The notes below the pieces were generated by a model. The model did not search any database and was not told the DNA's origin. It was given only the letters and a program-made list of their open reading frames with translations. This document shows, piece after piece, positions 33,201 to 41,614 of a stretch of DNA of 47,455 nucleotides. The DNA is from Sutterella sp. (GTDB taxonomy: Bacteria; Pseudomonadota; Gammaproteobacteria; Burkholderiales; Burkholderiaceae_F), in the NCBI GenBank assembly GCA_019418605.1, contig DYBN01000037.1:1-47455 (forward strand), given 5' to 3'. The first letter of the stretch is position 1; each line of letters opens with the position of its first letter. The translations under genes and the position numbers were made by a program.

Positions 33201-34874
33201 ATGACAAGCGTGCGTGACGCCTGCGACTTCGACGAAGACCTTGGCGAAGCGCTTTGCGCGGACGACTTGGCCGGCAAATTGCCGATCGGCAACCCGTCCT
33301 TTGAATCCATCCGCAAGGGAGGATTCATCTACGTGGACAAGACTCGGGGCGTGGTTGAGCTCGCAAGAAGGCAGCATGTGATGCTCGTGCGGCCGCGGCG
33401 CTTCGGGAAGTCGCTGTTGGTGTCGACGCTTGAATCGCTTTTTCGCGACGGCGCACCAGCCTTCAAGGGGCTTGACGCGTACACGCTTTGGAACGAGCCC
33501 CAACGCAAGGTCGTGCACTTGGATTTTTCGACCATCCGCGACGCGTCAACGCGCGAGGAGTGCGAGGAGCGCCTCGCGCAGCATCTGGCGCTGGCAATTG
33601 TTCAAGCCGAGTCCATCCCGTGGTCTGAAGCAATCGACGAAGTCCTCCGGATGCAGTCGCTCGGCGCCCTCCCCTTGTGGGAGATGTACCTGATGCGTCA
33701 AGAGGCCCGCTCGCTTGTCGTTTTGATCGACGAGTACGATGCGCCTCTAACAGCCCGGCTGCAGGACCCGGCCGGGTTTGAGATCTGGCGCGGGGTGCTC
33801 GAGGGCTTTTTTCAGACGACAAAACGCTATAGCGGCAAGCTGCGGTTTCTTTTTGTCACGGGCATCATGAGGTTTCGTGAAGCGAGCCTTTTTGCCGCGT
33901 TCAACAACATCGTCGACGTCTCGCAGGAACCGGCCTTTGGCGACCTTCTGGGCTTCACCGAAGAAGAAATCAAGCGATTTTTCAGGCCCTATGTTGAACG
34001 CGCAGGCAGCGCTTTGGGCATGCGCGCCGAGGATGTGCTTAAGGCCATGCGCCGTTACTACGAGGGCTTTTGTTTTGACGAAGCTGCGGCAAAGCACGTC
34101 TATCAGCCTTGGTCAGTGCTTCGGTTTTTGGATCAGCCCTCAACGAGATTCAAGCACTATTGGTTTGAGAGCGTGGGAGCGCCCGCCGTGCTCGTCAAGT
34201 TTTTAAGGCACCACCGGCTTCTTGCGCCGGAGGCGTTCGACGCTGAGCACAGTGTGCCGAAGACGCTTCTTGCCTCGTCGGGCTTCATCGACGGCATCGA
34301 CGGCATTGACCCTCGAGAGCTTCTTGCCCGCGCAGGCTATCTCACGATTCTCGCAGCGCTTGGCCCTGACGTGACGCTGGGCTATCCCAACGAAGAAGTG
34401 CGCGAGGCGATGGCCGAGCTCTATCGGAGGGCCTTCTGGCCAAGCCCGTCTTTCTACGAAGAGTTGGTTCATGACTTCGTTGATGCCGTCAACGGGGCGG
34501 ACGCAGGAAAACTTCAAGCCGCGCTCAATCGCCTTGTGCATGCGCTCGACTACCAAGACTTCTCTCTAAACTCGGAAGCGCCGGTGCGTCAGCTCGTACA
34601 GGTCTTCTGTCTGGGGGCGGCGCTGCCTGTGCGCGTTGAAGTGCATTCGCCCAAGGGCTGCAGCGACCTTGAGTTTTCAACCCGTCAGGCCGACGTCGTC
34701 TTTGAGTTCAAGGTTGTTGATGTTCAGACAAAGGCGGCGCAGGCGCTTGATCGCGCCCTGCAGCAAATTCGTCAGCGCGAGTACGGGGCGGAGCGCGCCG
34801 GACGCAGGCTTCTACGCTTTGGCATTGTCTTCTCTCGGGAAGAACGAAAGTTCTGCGCAGTGGGGCTTGCGTGA
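33201..34874 (+). CDS. AAA-ATPase-like / PD-(D/E)XK nuclease-like protein
   Basis: 557 residues. The PF09820-type ATPase part has LPIGNPSFESIRKGGFIYVDKT, Walker A VRPRRFGKSLLVSTL and Walker B SLVVLIDEYDAPL. The end has ADVVFEFKVVDVQTKAAQALDRALQQIRQREYG, the E-x-K core and Gln-rich helix of the PDDEXK_9 domain. These proteins are abundant in gut and oral bacteria; their function is not established. The ATG at 33201 is chosen because the longer frame from 33084 runs through the feoB terminator. A decayed piece of a paralogue lies at 39421-39558. Confidence 0.82.
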   Translation: MTSVRDACDFDEDLGEALCADDLAGKLPIGNPSFESIRKGGFIYVDKTRGVVELARRQHVMLVRPRRFGKSLLVSTLESLFRDGAPAFKGLDAYTLWNEPQRKVVHLDFSTIRDASTREECEERLAQHLALAIVQAESIPWSEAIDEVLRMQSLGALPLWEMYLMRQEARSLVVLIDEYDAPLTARLQDPAGFEIWRGVLEGFFQTTKRYSGKLRFLFVTGIMRFREASLFAAFNNIVDVSQEPAFGDLLGFTEEEIKRFFRPYVERAGSALGMRAEDVLKAMRRYYEGFCFDEAAAKHVYQPWSVLRFLDQPSTRFKHYWFESVGAPAVLVKFLRHHRLLAPEAFDAEHSVPKTLLASSGFIDGIDGIDPRELLARAGYLTILAALGPDVTLGYPNEEVREAMAELYRRAFWPSPSFYEELVHDFVDAVNGADAGKLQAALNRLVHALDYQDFSLNSEAPVRQLVQVFCLGAALPVRVEVHSPKGCSDLEFSTRQADVVFEFKVVDVQTKAAQALDRALQQIRQREYGAERAGRRLLRFGIVFSREERKFCAVGLA

Positions 34875-34892
34875 GGTCCGGCAACTGCCCCT

Positions 34893-35537
34893 TCATTGCT
34901 CTTGGCGTGCAATGGCAAGAAGCTGCAGGATGTCCTCCACCGCATGCACCTGCAGCTTTTTGCATGCCGACGATTTGTGCGACTCCACCGTGCGCTCGCT
35001 TATGCCCAGGCGCTCACCGATCAAGCGGCTCGAAAGCGGCACGGCGCTCAATTCCATCACCTGCAGTTCGCGGGCCGTGAGTGCGGAGAGCTTTCCTTTT
35101 GCCTCGTCGGCCGTCATGAGCACAAAAGGCCTCAAGAGCGTCACGGAGGCTCGGGCCGCTTTTTCCACGGCGGCAAGCAGCCGCTCGGCTTTGACGGGCT
35201 TTTGGAAAAAATCGGCCGCTCCCTCGTGCATCGTATGCACGGCCATGTCCACATCGCCGTAGCCCGTAAGGAAGATCACCGGCACGCCGGCGTGCGTTTC
35301 CTTCAGGCGATATTGCATTTCCAAACCCGACATGTTCGGCATGTGCACGTCAAGAATCAGACAGCCCGGGTCGCTGGGCACGTCCTCGGTCAGAAAGTCC
35401 TTGGCCGATGCGTAGCTGCGCGCCCGCCACCCGTGGCTTTCGAGCATGAAGAGCACGGCGCTGCAGTGATCCTCGTCATCGTCCACCACGCGAATGAGCG
35501 CAATGCGCTTGATTTTTTCAATTGTGGCCGTATTCAT
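34893..35537 (-). CDS. FixJ/LuxR-type response regulator
   Basis: 214 residues. Receiver domain with acidic residues at 19-21 and phospho-acceptor D63 in CLILDVHMPNMSGLEMQ, then FLTGYGDVDMAVHTM and the Lys of FFQKPVKAERL. The LuxR-type DNA-binding part is LTARELQVMELSAVPLSSRLIGERLGISERTVESHKSSACKKL. Its ATG overlaps the kinase stop codon (ATGA), so the two are co-translated. It most likely activates the reductase-cytochrome genes of the same cluster. A palindrome upstream of the reductase is a candidate target. Confidence 0.9.
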   Translation of the reverse strand: MNTATIEKIKRIALIRVVDDDEDHCSAVLFMLESHGWRARSYASAKDFLTEDVPSDPGCLILDVHMPNMSGLEMQYRLKETHAGVPVIFLTGYGDVDMAVHTMHEGAADFFQKPVKAERLLAAVEKAARASVTLLRPFVLMTADEAKGKLSALTARELQVMELSAVPLSSRLIGERLGISERTVESHKSSACKKLQVHAVEDILQLLAIARQEQ

Positions 35538-37321
35538 TTTTTGCTTTTCTCCGCCGGCGGGAAGACCGCCACCACGATCAGCCCGGATCCCGGACGCAGG
35601 CCGAAGCGAAGCACCGCCCTGTGCCGTTCGGCAATGCCGCCCACAATCTGAAGCCCCAGTCCCAAGCCGTCCTCCTTGGTGGATTCCAGGCGGCTCGTGA
35701 CGCTTTTAAGTTCTTCCTGCGTGTGCAGCGGCCCGTTGTCGGCGACCGTCAGCTGAACGCTGTCGACCAAGTTCGTCAATCGTACCGTTACGGTGCCGTT
35801 TTTCACCTGACCGGCGGCCTCGGCCGCGTTTTTTACCAAGTTGATCGTGAGCAGCCCTATTTCAAGCGCGTCGCCCCGGACTTCAACGCCGGGCTCGATG
35901 TCGCTTTCAATGACAACGCCGGCATCCGCAAAGCTTTGCCTTACCGTATCAACGGCGTGCCTCACGATGTCGCTCATGGCGATGCGCTGGTTGAGTCCTC
36001 CGGGGTTTTTGCGGTAGGCGCGCACCTTTTGCATGATGGCCTCAATGCGGTCAATCTGCGCTTCAATCCGGTCAATGGCTTCGGCCGCCTTGGGGGAAAG
36101 CCCCGGGCGGTTCAAAATGGCTTTCAGTCCGTCCAGATAGCAGCTGATCGCCCCGACCGGCTGCCGGAGCTCGTGCGCCAAAATTGTCGACACCTGGCTG
36201 ATGACGCCGATTTTTTGCGCCGCATTGAGCTTGCGGTTGGCTTCCATCGCCTGCTGCTGCAGCTGCTTTTGCTCGGCGAGCGCCTTTTGCAGCTCTTTCG
36301 TACGAATCTGCACGAGCTGCCCAACGCGAATGCTGTGCCAAATGAGGCCGGCGACGAGCATCAGCGCAGCCAGCATCACAGGCCAGAAGCGGTCGACAAA
36401 GCGCGTGAGCGTCCACTCGTTGAGATATTCGTAGGGGCCGATGCGCAGATCCTTGAGCAATCGATCCACCATGCTGAAGTCGGTTGCCACGCCCCACTGA
36501 AGGCCGCCGTCGGTGGCGGGCATGCGCAGTACGGCCGAAGTGACGCGCCGGGATACTTCCGGCGGAGCCGCGAAAGAAGACCCCAGCGTCCAGGTCGGAT
36601 ACAAGTTTGTCGACCGCACGCACTCGCCTCCCGTCTGCATGGGTTCGAGCACTCTTAAGGCGCGCCCTGCGTCGGGATGCATGCGGACATACTCTTCAAG
36701 CACGCACTGCTTGGCAAATGCCGCAGTCACCCTTCCTTCAAGGAGAGCGTCAAACACGTGAATGGCCTGATCACCGTCTCCGACTTCGACAATATTTGAA
36801 AAGAAGCGCCGCCAGTCGTAGCCGCGGCGCGCGATTTCGCCCATCGGAATCTGAAACCCCGAAAATGCAAAGCGGCTCGGAACGGCTACCGTCGTTCCCC
36901 GCAAAGCGTCGATGGTCTGCATGCCGGCGCTTCGGTTCAAAACCACGATGGCCGCGCCTTCGCTGTGGTTCGGATCGGGATAACGAGGCGACATGGCCGT
37001 CGCCAGATCCTTGGCGCCGTAAAGAATCAGACGGCGGTAGAAGCCGGCGCTCGATAAAAAGATGTCCACCGCGCCGTCAATGACCGCTTTTTCCAGATCT
37101 TCGCGCGGCAGGATCGCCACCTCAACAGCGTAGTCGGGTTCAAGCGAAGCATGAATCGTATGCAGAGTAGATTCGATGATGGGGTTGTACGGCGCAGGCG
37201 TGGTGTAGCGGACGACGCCCACCTTGACGACAGGAGGAGAAAGGGGCTGTCCGGCTCGGGCGCCGTCCGAAAGCAAGGCAACGGCGCAGAAAACGGCGGC
37301 AAAGACGGCACCAGGGCTCAT
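35534..37321 (-). CDS. Sensor histidine kinase with periplasmic PhnD-like domain
   Basis: 595 residues. A signal sequence or first membrane helix (1-23) precedes a periplasmic domain (about 30-300) like phosphonate/phosphite-binding proteins: KVGVVRYTTPAPYNPIIEST, REDLEKAVIDGAVDIFLSSAGFY, GTTVAVPSRFAFSGFQIPMGE. A membrane helix (about 312-330) and coiled coil (335-368) lead to the H-box STILAHELRQPVGAIS (H383), N498 in the N-box, DNG (528-530) and GLGLGL (552-557). Such kinases are found next to secreted flavin reductases and probably sense the electron acceptor directly. It starts 3 bp after the cytochrome stop codon. Confidence 0.88.
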   Translation of the reverse strand: MSPGAVFAAVFCAVALLSDGARAGQPLSPPVVKVGVVRYTTPAPYNPIIESTLHTIHASLEPDYAVEVAILPREDLEKAVIDGAVDIFLSSAGFYRRLILYGAKDLATAMSPRYPDPNHSEGAAIVVLNRSAGMQTIDALRGTTVAVPSRFAFSGFQIPMGEIARRGYDWRRFFSNIVEVGDGDQAIHVFDALLEGRVTAAFAKQCVLEEYVRMHPDAGRALRVLEPMQTGGECVRSTNLYPTWTLGSSFAAPPEVSRRVTSAVLRMPATDGGLQWGVATDFSMVDRLLKDLRIGPYEYLNEWTLTRFVDRFWPVMLAALMLVAGLIWHSIRVGQLVQIRTKELQKALAEQKQLQQQAMEANRKLNAAQKIGVISQVSTILAHELRQPVGAISCYLDGLKAILNRPGLSPKAAEAIDRIEAQIDRIEAIMQKVRAYRKNPGGLNQRIAMSDIVRHAVDTVRQSFADAGVVIESDIEPGVEVRGDALEIGLLTINLVKNAAEAAGQVKNGTVTVRLTNLVDSVQLTVADNGPLHTQEELKSVTSRLESTKEDGLGLGLQIVGGIAERHRAVLRFGLRPGSGLIVVAVFPPAEKSKK

Positions 37322-37324
37322 GGA

Positions 37325-37672
37325 CTACTTGGCCGCGGGCATGGAAAACTTGAACTGATGACACTCATCGCACACCAGTTTGTCTTCCTTGTGCGCGCTG
37401 TGGCACTCGGAGCAATCCAGGTCGCCCAGGTGATTGGCGTGAACATTGGTGGGCTTCATGTCCTTGGTGCGCTCCGCAAGTTTGGCGTAGTCGCCGTGGC
37501 AGCCTTGACACGTCGCCGTTTCCACAGGCTTGGAGGGCGGATTCTCTGTGTGGCAGGCATTGCATGAAAGTCCTTTGGCGGCATGGGCGTCGGCTACGGG
37601 AGCGGTTGCCTGCGCGGAAAATGAAGCCGTCGCCGCCAGAGCACAGAGAGCGCAAAGCAGAAGATTTCGCAT
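37325..37672 (-). CDS. Small periplasmic tetraheme cytochrome c
   Basis: 115 residues with a signal peptide cleaved near residue 22. Four CXXCH heme sites: C37-C40-H41, C55-C58-H59, C87-C90-H91, C101-C104-H105. Extra histidines (H78, H81, H94 and others) can act as second axial ligands. The spacing is like the cytochrome domain fused to fumarate reductase in Shewanella FccA, but here it is a separate protein that would pass electrons to the flavoprotein. GGAGAA lies about 10 bp before the ATG. It is followed 3 bp later by the kinase gene. Confidence 0.9.
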   Translation of the reverse strand: MRNLLLCALCALAATASFSAQATAPVADAHAAKGLSCNACHTENPPSKPVETATCQGCHGDYAKLAERTKDMKPTNVHANHLGDLDCSECHSAHKEDKLVCDECHQFKFSMPAAK

Positions 37673-37701
37673 GATCGGTGTTCTCCTTTTTTTCACAGCA
37701 T

Positions 37702-37743
37702 AAGGAGCGGGAAAGCAACAGGGGTCATGTCTTCCCGCTCCTT
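37702..37743. promoter_or_regulatory. Hairpin between reductase and cytochrome genes
   Basis: AAGGAGCGGGAA (37702-37713) pairs with TTCCCGCTCCTT (37732-37743) around an 18-nt loop. The T-run is on the plus-strand side, so on the operon (minus) strand it is more likely a processing or stability element, giving different amounts of reductase and cytochrome. Confidence 0.5.
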
Positions 37744-37787
37744 TTTCATATTCCGCGCTCCGGACCAATGCCGGAGACACGGAAAGC

Positions 37788-39275
37788 TTACTGAGCCTGC
37801 TTCTTGGCGCGCTCGCCTGCCTGCACGCCGGCCACACGGCCCCAGATCACGGCGGCGCACAGCTGAGAGCCGCCGATGTAGTCCGAATAGAGCAGTCCGC
37901 CGATGGCATTGCCCGCGGCATAAAGACCGGGAATGGGCTTGCCTTCGGTGTTGAGCACTTCGGCGTTCTTGGTGATCTTCGGGCCGCCGAAGGTGGCCGT
38001 CATGCCGCCCATGAACGGGAAGGCGTAGAAGGGCGCCTTCTCAAGCAGACGCGGCTTTTCAAGCGTGTTGGGCGGCGTGAGCTGATTGGCTTTGCCCGCC
38101 TTTACCGCCTTGTTGTATTCGTCGACCACCTTCACCAGCGTATCGGCGGGAATGCCGGCCTGCTCAGCCAGTTCCTTAATCGAATTGGCCTTGAAGTACT
38201 GGGCGTGCGCGGACTCATAGCGCTTGATGCGGTCGTCAATCGTCGAGATGCCGGTTACCTGGTCGTCAATGATGATGAAGGCCTGATTGGTGGGGATCAG
38301 CTTGGGCATTGCCTTGGCGATGTAGACGTAGGTCTCCACTTCGTCGATAAAGCGCGTGCCGTCGGCCTTCACCAGAATGCCGTAGTTCACCATGATGGAC
38401 GGGTTGGCGCGGGTCGGGCCGTGAATCGGGCCGCCGTGGAACTGATCCATGTTCACATACATGGGGTTAAAGGGCATCGTGAGCGAAATGTTTTCGCCCG
38501 TGATGATTGTCGAGCCGCGCAGCGGCATCCAGTCAACGCCGCCGCCCATGTAGCGCACGACCATTTCCTTGTTGGCATGGAAGCCGCCGGTGGCGATCAC
38601 CACGCCGCCGCGGGCGACGAACTCAACGGGCTTCGTGTCCTTTTCAACGGCTTTGACGCCCGTGCAGCGAAGCACCGCATCGTGAGTGAGTTCGATCACC
38701 TTGGTGTTGAAGAAGACGTCCACGTTGAGCTTTTTGACGGTGTCGAGCATCTGCTTGGAGAGCTGGGCGCCGGCGGGCTTCAAGGGACCTTCGACCACAT
38801 GGCCGCGCTGCAGCATCGGCCAGACCTCGTGCTCGAGCTTGCGGAACTGCACGCCGCACACGTCGGTGAGCCACTGCACGGCGTCGGCCGACTTCTCCAC
38901 ATACATGCGGGTGAGTTCCTTGTCGCCGCGGCCGAGCGAGACCTTCATCATGTCCTGGTAGAAGCTCTCCAAATCGTCCTTGGCGCCGTCGCGCTTCTGC
39001 ACGTAGGTGCCCGCCGCATTGATGATGCCGCCCGAGTAGATCGTGTTGCCCGAGGGTCTCGGCATCTTGTCGAGAATGCAGACCTTGTAGCCGTTTCGCT
39101 TGGCCTCAATAGCCGCCGCCATGCCGGCACAGCCGCAGCCGACCACCACCACGTCGTAGACGCGGGTTTCGGGCTTGCTCTCAGCTGCGTGCACGGCGCC
39201 GGCTCCGGCTGCCGTCGCTGCCACGGCAGCCGCAAAGCCGGACTTGATCATGGATCGACGAGAAAGTTCTGTCAT
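37788..39275 (-). CDS. Secreted FAD-dependent reductase of the fumarate/urocanate reductase family
   Basis: 495 residues. Twin-arginine signal (RRSMIKSGFAAAVAATAAG, RR at 6-7). FAD site DVVVVGCGCAGMAAAIEAKR, NTIYSGGIINAAG, VIATGGFHANKEM and the C-terminal PIPGLYAAGNAIGG...YIGGSQLCAAVIWGRVAG. It would reduce a small organic electron acceptor in the periplasm with electrons from the adjacent tetraheme cytochrome. By eye alignment with FccA, residues that bind or protonate fumarate are changed: the catalytic Arg position is Tyr316, the second His is Ala427, and the C-terminal Arg is Tyr466. The substrate is therefore probably not fumarate. AAGGAGAG precedes the ATG. Confidence 0.88.
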   Translation of the reverse strand: MTELSRRSMIKSGFAAAVAATAAGAGAVHAAESKPETRVYDVVVVGCGCAGMAAAIEAKRNGYKVCILDKMPRPSGNTIYSGGIINAAGTYVQKRDGAKDDLESFYQDMMKVSLGRGDKELTRMYVEKSADAVQWLTDVCGVQFRKLEHEVWPMLQRGHVVEGPLKPAGAQLSKQMLDTVKKLNVDVFFNTKVIELTHDAVLRCTGVKAVEKDTKPVEFVARGGVVIATGGFHANKEMVVRYMGGGVDWMPLRGSTIITGENISLTMPFNPMYVNMDQFHGGPIHGPTRANPSIMVNYGILVKADGTRFIDEVETYVYIAKAMPKLIPTNQAFIIIDDQVTGISTIDDRIKRYESAHAQYFKANSIKELAEQAGIPADTLVKVVDEYNKAVKAGKANQLTPPNTLEKPRLLEKAPFYAFPFMGGMTATFGGPKITKNAEVLNTEGKPIPGLYAAGNAIGGLLYSDYIGGSQLCAAVIWGRVAGVQAGERAKKQAQ

Positions 39276-39360
39276 TTGTCTTCTCTCCTTGTGTAGAGCA
39301 AGGCGCGCTTGTTGCTGCTCGCCTTGAATGAACTTCGACAGAGAAAAAATCGTTCCGTCA

Positions 39361-39388
39361 TGTACCTACGTACAATGACTTAAATCAA
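39361..39388. promoter_or_regulatory. Operator and FNR-like box upstream of the reductase
   Basis: TGTACCTACGTACA (39361-39374; TGTAC and GTACA arms) is directly followed by ATGACTTAAATCAA (39375-39388), which matches the FNR consensus at eight of ten positions. They lie 86-113 bp upstream of the reductase start. The first is a candidate site for the FixJ-type regulator, the second for FNR. Confidence 0.45.
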
Positions 39389-39420
39389 AAGGAGAGGTAG
39401 GCAAACCAAGCTGCATCCGA

Positions 39421-39558
39421 CACGACTTTTGAAACTTGGCGCTTGATGCGGTCAACCGGTCGGACGCGGGAAAACTTCAAGCCGCGCTCAATCACTTCGT
39501 GCACGAGCTCGATGACCAGGACTCCTCTCCAAACTCGGAGGCGGCAGGGCTTGCGTGA
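39421..39558 (+). pseudogene. Remnant of a second AAA/PD-(D/E)XK gene
   Basis: This stretch reads LDAVNRSDAGKLQAALNHFV then HELDDQDSSPNSEAAGLA and a stop. It matches VDAVNGADAGKLQAALNRLV...NSEA of the intact gene at 33201-34874 and then jumps to that gene's final GLA-stop, so about 280 bp are deleted inside it. An in-frame stop also sits near its left end. It is clearly non-functional. Confidence 0.75.
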
Positions 39559-39605
39559 GCCCCGGTCCAGGCGCAGCTCAAGCACGAAAAGTGCTCCGGG
39601 GCCTC

Positions 39606-40679
39606 TCATACGTCGGCGGCTGGCACGGGAAATTGATTTTCAGCGCACAGCCTCTTGAGGTTTGAAACAAACGAGGCGGCATCGGCGAAATAACTGGGGT
39701 AGGCCGCGCGCAAATTCTTTATGCCGCCTGCGGCTGCAAGCACCACGTCCGTGTTTTCATTTTCCCGTTGCTCGAGAAGGCTGTAAATCTCCTCGGCGAT
39801 CTCCTGCTGGTTTTTCGCAAACGGGATAAAGGACGTCGTTTTTCTCTCTGTGTCGAGCATCAGAAGATAAAAGCCGTCCTGCCTTGTGTTTTCTACGCCG
39901 GGCTGAGTTCCGATTGCCGCCGCAAAGGCCGTCAATTTCTCAAAGACGCCAAGGTCGCGTTCAAGAGCTGCAAATTCCCTTGCGATCTCTGAACTTGATT
40001 TTCCTTTGAGAGAATCTGCGACGGGCGCTTTTTCCTCCATTGCAATCAAGGCGCTCGCCAAAAGGAAAAACCGTTTGAAACGTTCGTCTCCCATCCCGGT
40101 TTTAAACGAGGTTTTCTCGAAGACGCCGAGCGTTTCAACGGCGGTTGCCCAATCGTGCTGCAGCCGGGTTCGAATTTGAATCTCCACGGGCAAGCCGTCG
40201 GGCTCTTCGTGATTTGAGGCGCAGTATTTGAAGACCAGGTGAATGCTTCGATACCCATCGGCCTTGGGCTTGGCAATGTAGTCTTTGGACGGCGCGAGGA
40301 GGGGGTGCCCGCCGCAGCCGCGCAACAGCGCTTCGTGAAGGAGGCGTGCGTCATCGATCGTGTTTACGACGGCCCGAACGCCCCCGATGTCCTGCATTCT
40401 GTCGAGCTGCATGTTGGGAAACCTTCTCAACTTGGCGACAATCGCAGGCCTGCGTTTGAGCCGCAGCGAAACGAAGGCGTTTTTGATTGCAAGCCTCTTG
40501 ATTTCCTCATGCAGCAGGGCTTGAAAAGACATGACCGGCTGATAAAAAGAGGCGCGCCACCGCGAGAGGACGCAAAGGGCGGCCTTGAGGTCGGCTGCCA
40601 GAGCCCGCGGCAAGCGCAGGACGCCGCCCGCTCTGCGAACGGCTTTCTTGGAAGGAATATCACGCGTTTGCGCCGTCAT
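39606..40679 (-). CDS. Stand-alone RelA/SpoT-domain nucleotide pyrophosphokinase
   Basis: 357 residues from MTAQTRDIPSKK; an ATG 13 codons earlier (40718) is also possible. The synthetase domain is central: MQLDRMQDIGGVRAVVNTID, LAPSKDYIAKPKADGYRSIHLVFKY and LPVEIQIRTRLQHDWATAVET. There is no HD hydrolase domain and no TGS/ACT regulatory part, so it is a small alarmone synthetase-like protein with its own C-terminal helical region of about 150 residues. Such enzymes make (p)ppGpp; some (toxSAS, CapRel-like) are toxins that pyrophosphorylate adenosine nucleotides or tRNA. No obvious antitoxin gene lies beside it. Divergent from the GNAT gene. Confidence 0.8.
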   Translation of the reverse strand: MTAQTRDIPSKKAVRRAGGVLRLPRALAADLKAALCVLSRWRASFYQPVMSFQALLHEEIKRLAIKNAFVSLRLKRRPAIVAKLRRFPNMQLDRMQDIGGVRAVVNTIDDARLLHEALLRGCGGHPLLAPSKDYIAKPKADGYRSIHLVFKYCASNHEEPDGLPVEIQIRTRLQHDWATAVETLGVFEKTSFKTGMGDERFKRFFLLASALIAMEEKAPVADSLKGKSSSEIAREFAALERDLGVFEKLTAFAAAIGTQPGVENTRQDGFYLLMLDTERKTTSFIPFAKNQQEIAEEIYSLLEQRENENTDVVLAAAGGIKNLRAAYPSYFADAASFVSNLKRLCAENQFPVPAADV

Positions 40680-40905
40680 TGCCGGATTGCGGGTAGAGTG
40701 TGTGATTAGTGGCGGCATCTTGGGCCGTGCATGCCCTCGCGGACGCGTTTGCCGGTGGAGAAAGCCCGGCCGTTGCCGAGGGGCTGGGTGTGCGGCATGC
40801 CATTTGCACCGCTCGAGGCCGCATCGGGATTCTATCCGCCCGTTTTTCTCTGGCTGCCGACGGCGGCACATGCATTTGAAAAACAAAACGCGCAGGAAGA
40901 AGAAA

Positions 40906-41412
40906 ATGGCGTATGAGCTTCGTTTGGCGCAGGATAAGGACGTCGCCGTGTGCTGGGCCATCATCAAGGCCGCCAAGGACTTTCAGCGGCAGCAGGGTTT
41001 CGTGCAATGGACGCAAGACTATCCAAGCGAAGCCACGATTGAAGACGACGTGCGCGCGGGCAAGGGATACGTCTTTACGGTCGAGGGCGACATCGCGGGC
41101 TACATGTGCGTGGATTTCTCAGGCGAGCCCGCCTACGAAAATATCAAGGGCAAGTGGAACACCGAAGAGCCCTACGCAGTCATTCACCGCATGGCCTTTG
41201 ACGCGAGCTACCGCGGAAGAAGCTTGAGCGGCGTTGCCGTTGCCCTGATTGAGGAGCTGTGCCGCGCAAAACATGTCGACGCTATTCGCGTCGACACAGC
41301 CCCCCAAAACAAGCGCATGCAGCACATCCTGCAAAAGCAGGGCTTTACGGAGTGCGGAGTCATTGTGTTTCAGGGAAGCGAAAAGCTTGCCTACGACAAG
41401 AAGCTCGCGTGA
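40906..41412 (+). CDS. GNAT-family N-acetyltransferase
   Basis: 168 residues. Acetyl-CoA-dependent acyltransferase fold: YELRLAQDKDVAVCWAIIKAAKDF at the N-terminus, VIHRMAFDASYRGRSLSGVAVALIEEL (the beta4-alpha3 CoA-binding region, with a divergent RGRSLSG loop), and IRVDTAPQNKRMQHILQKQGFTECG (C-terminal GNAT motif). AGGAAG precedes the ATG. It lies 200 bp ahead of the ATP-grasp gene on the same strand. It may belong to that cluster or be independent. The substrate is not known. Confidence 0.8.
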   Translation: MAYELRLAQDKDVAVCWAIIKAAKDFQRQQGFVQWTQDYPSEATIEDDVRAGKGYVFTVEGDIAGYMCVDFSGEPAYENIKGKWNTEEPYAVIHRMAFDASYRGRSLSGVAVALIEELCRAKHVDAIRVDTAPQNKRMQHILQKQGFTECGVIVFQGSEKLAYDKKLA

Positions 41413-41482
41413 AGCCAATGCGCCGTCTCTGCGGCAAATGACCGAGAGCGGCTAGGGAAAAGGGCTTAAGGTTTCTGATCAT

Positions 41483-41510
41483 TGCCAACAAGCCCCCAAT
41501 CCCGTTGGCA
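41483..41510. promoter_or_regulatory. Inverted repeat upstream of the ATP-grasp gene
   Basis: TGCCAAC (41483-41489) and GTTGGCA (41504-41510) form a perfect 7-bp inverted repeat with a 14-nt spacer, in the 202-bp gap before the ATP-grasp gene. It could be an operator for the cluster. Confidence 0.4.
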
Positions 41511-41614
41511 CACTTGAGGGCGCGTGAGCGCTCTTTCGGGAATAATCAAAGAATGCGCGCCCGATGTGGGCGCAGAACGCGGCAGACTTCAAGATTCTCG
41601 AGACGGTGCTACTT

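Noticed and set aside
37702..37743. Intrinsic terminator between the reductase and cytochrome genes
   Set aside because: The T-run is on the wrong strand for these minus-strand genes, so I list it only as a hairpin.
41504..41521. Sigma-54 promoter before the ATP-grasp gene (TTGGCACACTTGAGGGC)
   Set aside because: The GG and GC elements are one base off the required 10-bp spacing.
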